The position numbers and the translations under genes were made by a program. Positions 62,366-64,000 of a stretch of DNA of 64,000 bases are shown here, one piece after another; positions within the stretch are counted from its first letter, which is position 1, and each line of letters starts with the position of its first letter. Source of the DNA: Paenibacillus sp. FSL R10-2782 (lineage in GTDB: Bacteria; Bacillota; Bacilli; Paenibacillales; Paenibacillaceae); the NCBI RefSeq assembly GCF_038592985.1, contig NZ_CP151951.1, positions 2,037,001 through 2,101,000 on the forward strand, given 5' to 3'. The notes below the pieces were generated by a model. It worked only from the letters and a program-made list of their open reading frames with translations, did no database searches and had not been told where the DNA came from.

Positions 62366-62788
62366 ATGTTAAAAAATAACGCAGCTGCACTGATAGGAAC
62401 GATCAGAGACTCGATCAATAAATTGATTGTGTCTGAACTCGAATCCTATGGAGTTGAAGGGATTGTTCCTTCCCATGGTGGAATATTAATGTTCCTCTAT
62501 CAAAAGGACGGGCTTTCTATTAAAGAATTGACGCAAAAAATTTCTCGTCAGCAGCCCACAGTCACGGTTCTGATCGACAAGCTAGTGAGGCTGGGGTATG
62601 TCGAAAGAAAAAAAGAAAGGGAGGATAGCAGAGTAACCCTGATATATCTGACCGATAAGGGGAAAGAGCTGGAGCCTGTATTTGAAGTGATCTCCAATAG
62701 ATTAAAAGAAACCATTTATGGTGGTCTCAAAGACGAAGAAAAAGAACAACTGGAGTATCTGCTGGAACATGTAAAAAACAGATTATAA
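62366..62788 (+). CDS. MarR family regulator of the adjacent oxidoreductase
   Basis: A 140-residue repressor: LSIKELTQKISRQQPTVTVLIDKLVRLGYVERKK and EREDSRVTLIYLTDKGKEL. No ribosome site is visible before its ATG. Matching palindromes in its own promoter and just before the downstream oxidoreductase gene indicate it controls both. It resembles quinone-sensing MarR regulators of Bacillus in gene context. Confidence 0.9.
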   Translation: MLKNNAAALIGTIRDSINKLIVSELESYGVEGIVPSHGGILMFLYQKDGLSIKELTQKISRQQPTVTVLIDKLVRLGYVERKKEREDSRVTLIYLTDKGKELEPVFEVISNRLKETIYGGLKDEEKEQLEYLLEHVKNRL

Positions 62789-62805
62789 ATTTTTTTAAAT
62801 TAATG

Positions 62806-62819
62806 TATAGATATCTATA
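62806..62819. promoter_or_regulatory. MarR operator before the oxidoreductase gene
   Basis: TATAGATATCTATA is a perfect 14-bp palindrome and shares 12 of 14 positions with the site at 62339-62352. It overlaps a TATATT -10-like box (62816-62821). Confidence 0.66.
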
Positions 62820-62860
62820 TTAAATTCAAAATAACATAAAAACATCTGGAGGTAATTAAA

Positions 62861-63442
62861 ATGAAACATCTTATCGTTTATGCTCACTCTAACGCTGAAA
62901 GTTTCAATCACGCGATACTGGAAACTGTTGTAAATACCTTGAAAGAAAAAGGTGACGAAGTCGTTATACGCGATCTATATGCCCTTGGTTTTCAACCTGT
63001 ATTAAAAATTGAGGATACTGCCGCTATGAGAGCTGGGCAAACTCCAGCTGATATTAAAGTAGAGCAGGAATACATTTCGCAGTCCGATACGATCACGTTT
63101 ATTTCTCCGATTTGGTGGACAGGTCTTCCTGCTATCCTGAAAGGTTACGTTGATCGTGTATTTGCCTACGGCTTTGCATATACGGCTGGTCCGGAAGGGA
63201 TTAATAAGCTCCTTACAGGTAAAAAAGGTTTTATTGTGAATACACACGGTACCCCCAACGCGATCTACGATGAAATTGGTATGAGCGCAGGATTGAAGAT
63301 CACTTCGGATACGGGGATTTTTGATTTCGTTGGGATTGAATCCGTCGGTCACTTGCTGCTTGGAAGTATCGGCTACCTTGATGAAGATGGCTATAAAGGA
63401 CTGTTGAAGCAGGTCCAAGACACCGTCAAATCGGTATTGTAA
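62861..63442 (+). CDS. NAD(P)H-dependent flavin oxidoreductase (quinone reductase type)
   Basis: A 193-residue flavodoxin-like enzyme. HLIVYAHSNAESFNHAIL is the FMN phosphate-binding start, FISPIWWTGLPAILKGYVDRVFAYGFAYT the conserved core of the KefF/MdaB class, and GFIVNTHGTPNAIYD the next loop. It probably reduces quinones or azo dyes by two electrons. GGAGG precedes the ATG. The palindrome at 62806 makes it a likely target of the upstream MarR regulator. Confidence 0.9.
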   Translation: MKHLIVYAHSNAESFNHAILETVVNTLKEKGDEVVIRDLYALGFQPVLKIEDTAAMRAGQTPADIKVEQEYISQSDTITFISPIWWTGLPAILKGYVDRVFAYGFAYTAGPEGINKLLTGKKGFIVNTHGTPNAIYDEIGMSAGLKITSDTGIFDFVGIESVGHLLLGSIGYLDEDGYKGLLKQVQDTVKSVL

Positions 63443-63468
63443 AATATAAGTCAGTCTTCAAATGATGA

Positions 63469-63498
63469 GGTCAACCAGCATTTACTGGTTGGCCTTTT
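63469..63498 (+). terminator. Rho-independent terminator after the oxidoreductase gene
   Basis: GGTCAACCAG (63469-63478) pairs with CTGGTTGGCC (63485-63494) with one G-U, followed by TTTT. Confidence 0.78.
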
Positions 63499-63570
63499 CT
63501 TCTATATAAGCTGATTCCGAATGCGCAGTGGCAATTACATGAAATTTTTAAGTTCAGTTTTATATAGATG

Positions 63571-64000
63571 CTAATATCCTTCGACGGTTTTGGAATGTCC
63601 CTCTACGATTAAGGACATGTAAACGTCAATAGGATCCTCGCTTTCAACTTTAAAACCAAACCGTTCATAAAGACGTCTGGCAGAGCTTCCTTGCAGGACA
63701 TTTAAGGTTACACGTTTTCCTTTTACATCATTTTGTTCAAGCAGATTACTTAATACTTGGTTTCCGACTCCTTTACCTTGGTAATTGGGGCGAATATAAA
63801 AATGCTCCAATAAATAACCGTCTAACGTCGGTTTAAAAGCTATGCAACCAACAAAAGAAGAATCTACTTCGATGATCCAGGTATGTACAGAGTCGAATGC
63901 ATCACGGAAGCGTTGACGAACTTTTTCTTCATCAAATCTTCCTAACCTGGTTAAATCGTTACGCAGTACAGTGGCCCGTAAATGAGCAATGGTTTCAACA
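63571..64000 (-). CDS. GNAT family N-acetyltransferase (3' part)
   Basis: The reading frame runs without a stop from the right edge to its end, so its 5' end is outside the window. The acetyl-CoA loop is in LEHFYIRPNYQGKGVGNQVL, and ARRLYERFGFKVESEDPIDVYM is the last conserved block. Residues before these (RLGRFDEEKVRQRFRDAF, WIIEVDSSFVGCIAFK) show the N-terminal half is intact. Substrate unknown. Confidence 0.88.
   Translation of the reverse strand, partial: VETIAHLRATVLRNDLTRLGRFDEEKVRQRFRDAFDSVHTWIIEVDSSFVGCIAFKPTLDGYLLEHFYIRPNYQGKGVGNQVLSNLLEQNDVKGKRVTLNVLQGSSARRLYERFGFKVESEDPIDVYMSLIVEGHSKTVEGY

Overview
The window looks like a chromosomal stretch of a Paenibacillus, most likely of the P. 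polymyxa group. This rests on AGGAGG-type ribosome sites, frequent TTG/GTG starts, moderate GC, LplA-like sugar-binding lipoproteins, several small MFS/MarR units, a YjcZ-type sporulation peptide and an RND pump of the SwrC type. I saw no rRNA or tRNA gene and no CRISPR array. Species assignment is inference.

Layout. 0-1 kb: edge of a lactonase gene and a divergent HxlR regulator. 1-8 kb: a carbohydrate block (orphan solute-binding lipoprotein, LacI regulator, GH2 beta-mannosidase) followed by a decayed composite gene. 8-23 kb: ordinary chromosome (DUF1361, YwbE, GT4 glycosyltransferase, MFS, FUSC-type exporter, HelD, adenine deaminase, Crp/Fnr regulator, darcynin, AraC regulator divergent from a GH31 alpha-xylosidase, serine hydrolase). 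23-31 kb: chemoreceptor, two MFS pumps (one with a MarR regulator), transaldolase, a CcpN-like regulator, TraX, polysaccharide deacetylase. 31.8-37.4 kb: a stand-alone adenylation-carrier-reductase enzyme and a second chemoreceptor. 37.8-49.8 kb: GNATs, rpiA, VanZ, a MarR/MFS pair, a nucleotidyltransferase, an SGNH hydrolase, an HlyD-RND-TetR operon and a TPR protein.

49.9-59.8 kb is an AT-richer accessory segment and holds the most unusual material. An HTH-TPR regulator of RRNPP type overlaps a previously uncalled 41-residue pre-peptide gene ending in DHGVGS; together they look like a peptide-pheromone switch, next to a divergent XRE repressor and a zinc-ribbon protein. Further on lie a YjcZ peptide, fragments of an IS630 transposase, and a set of small secreted beta-sandwich proteins (SPRY, F5/8-type C, PLAT). 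Two of these share the same ~75-residue C-terminal module, and a third, truncated copy of the module lies at 59.2 kb. The F5/8-type gene is split by a 1,228-bp IS3-family element, and removing the element and one copy of the 3-bp target duplication restores the frame exactly. An M-box magnesium riboswitch with its own promoter precedes a DUF1003 membrane protein gene, followed by an orphan Imm53 immunity gene.

59.8-64 kb returns to core-like genes: NlpC/P60 endopeptidase and murQ (cell-wall recycling, with the remnant of a sugar-kinase-like gene), then a MarR regulator and a flavin oxidoreductase that share matching operators, and the edge of a GNAT gene.
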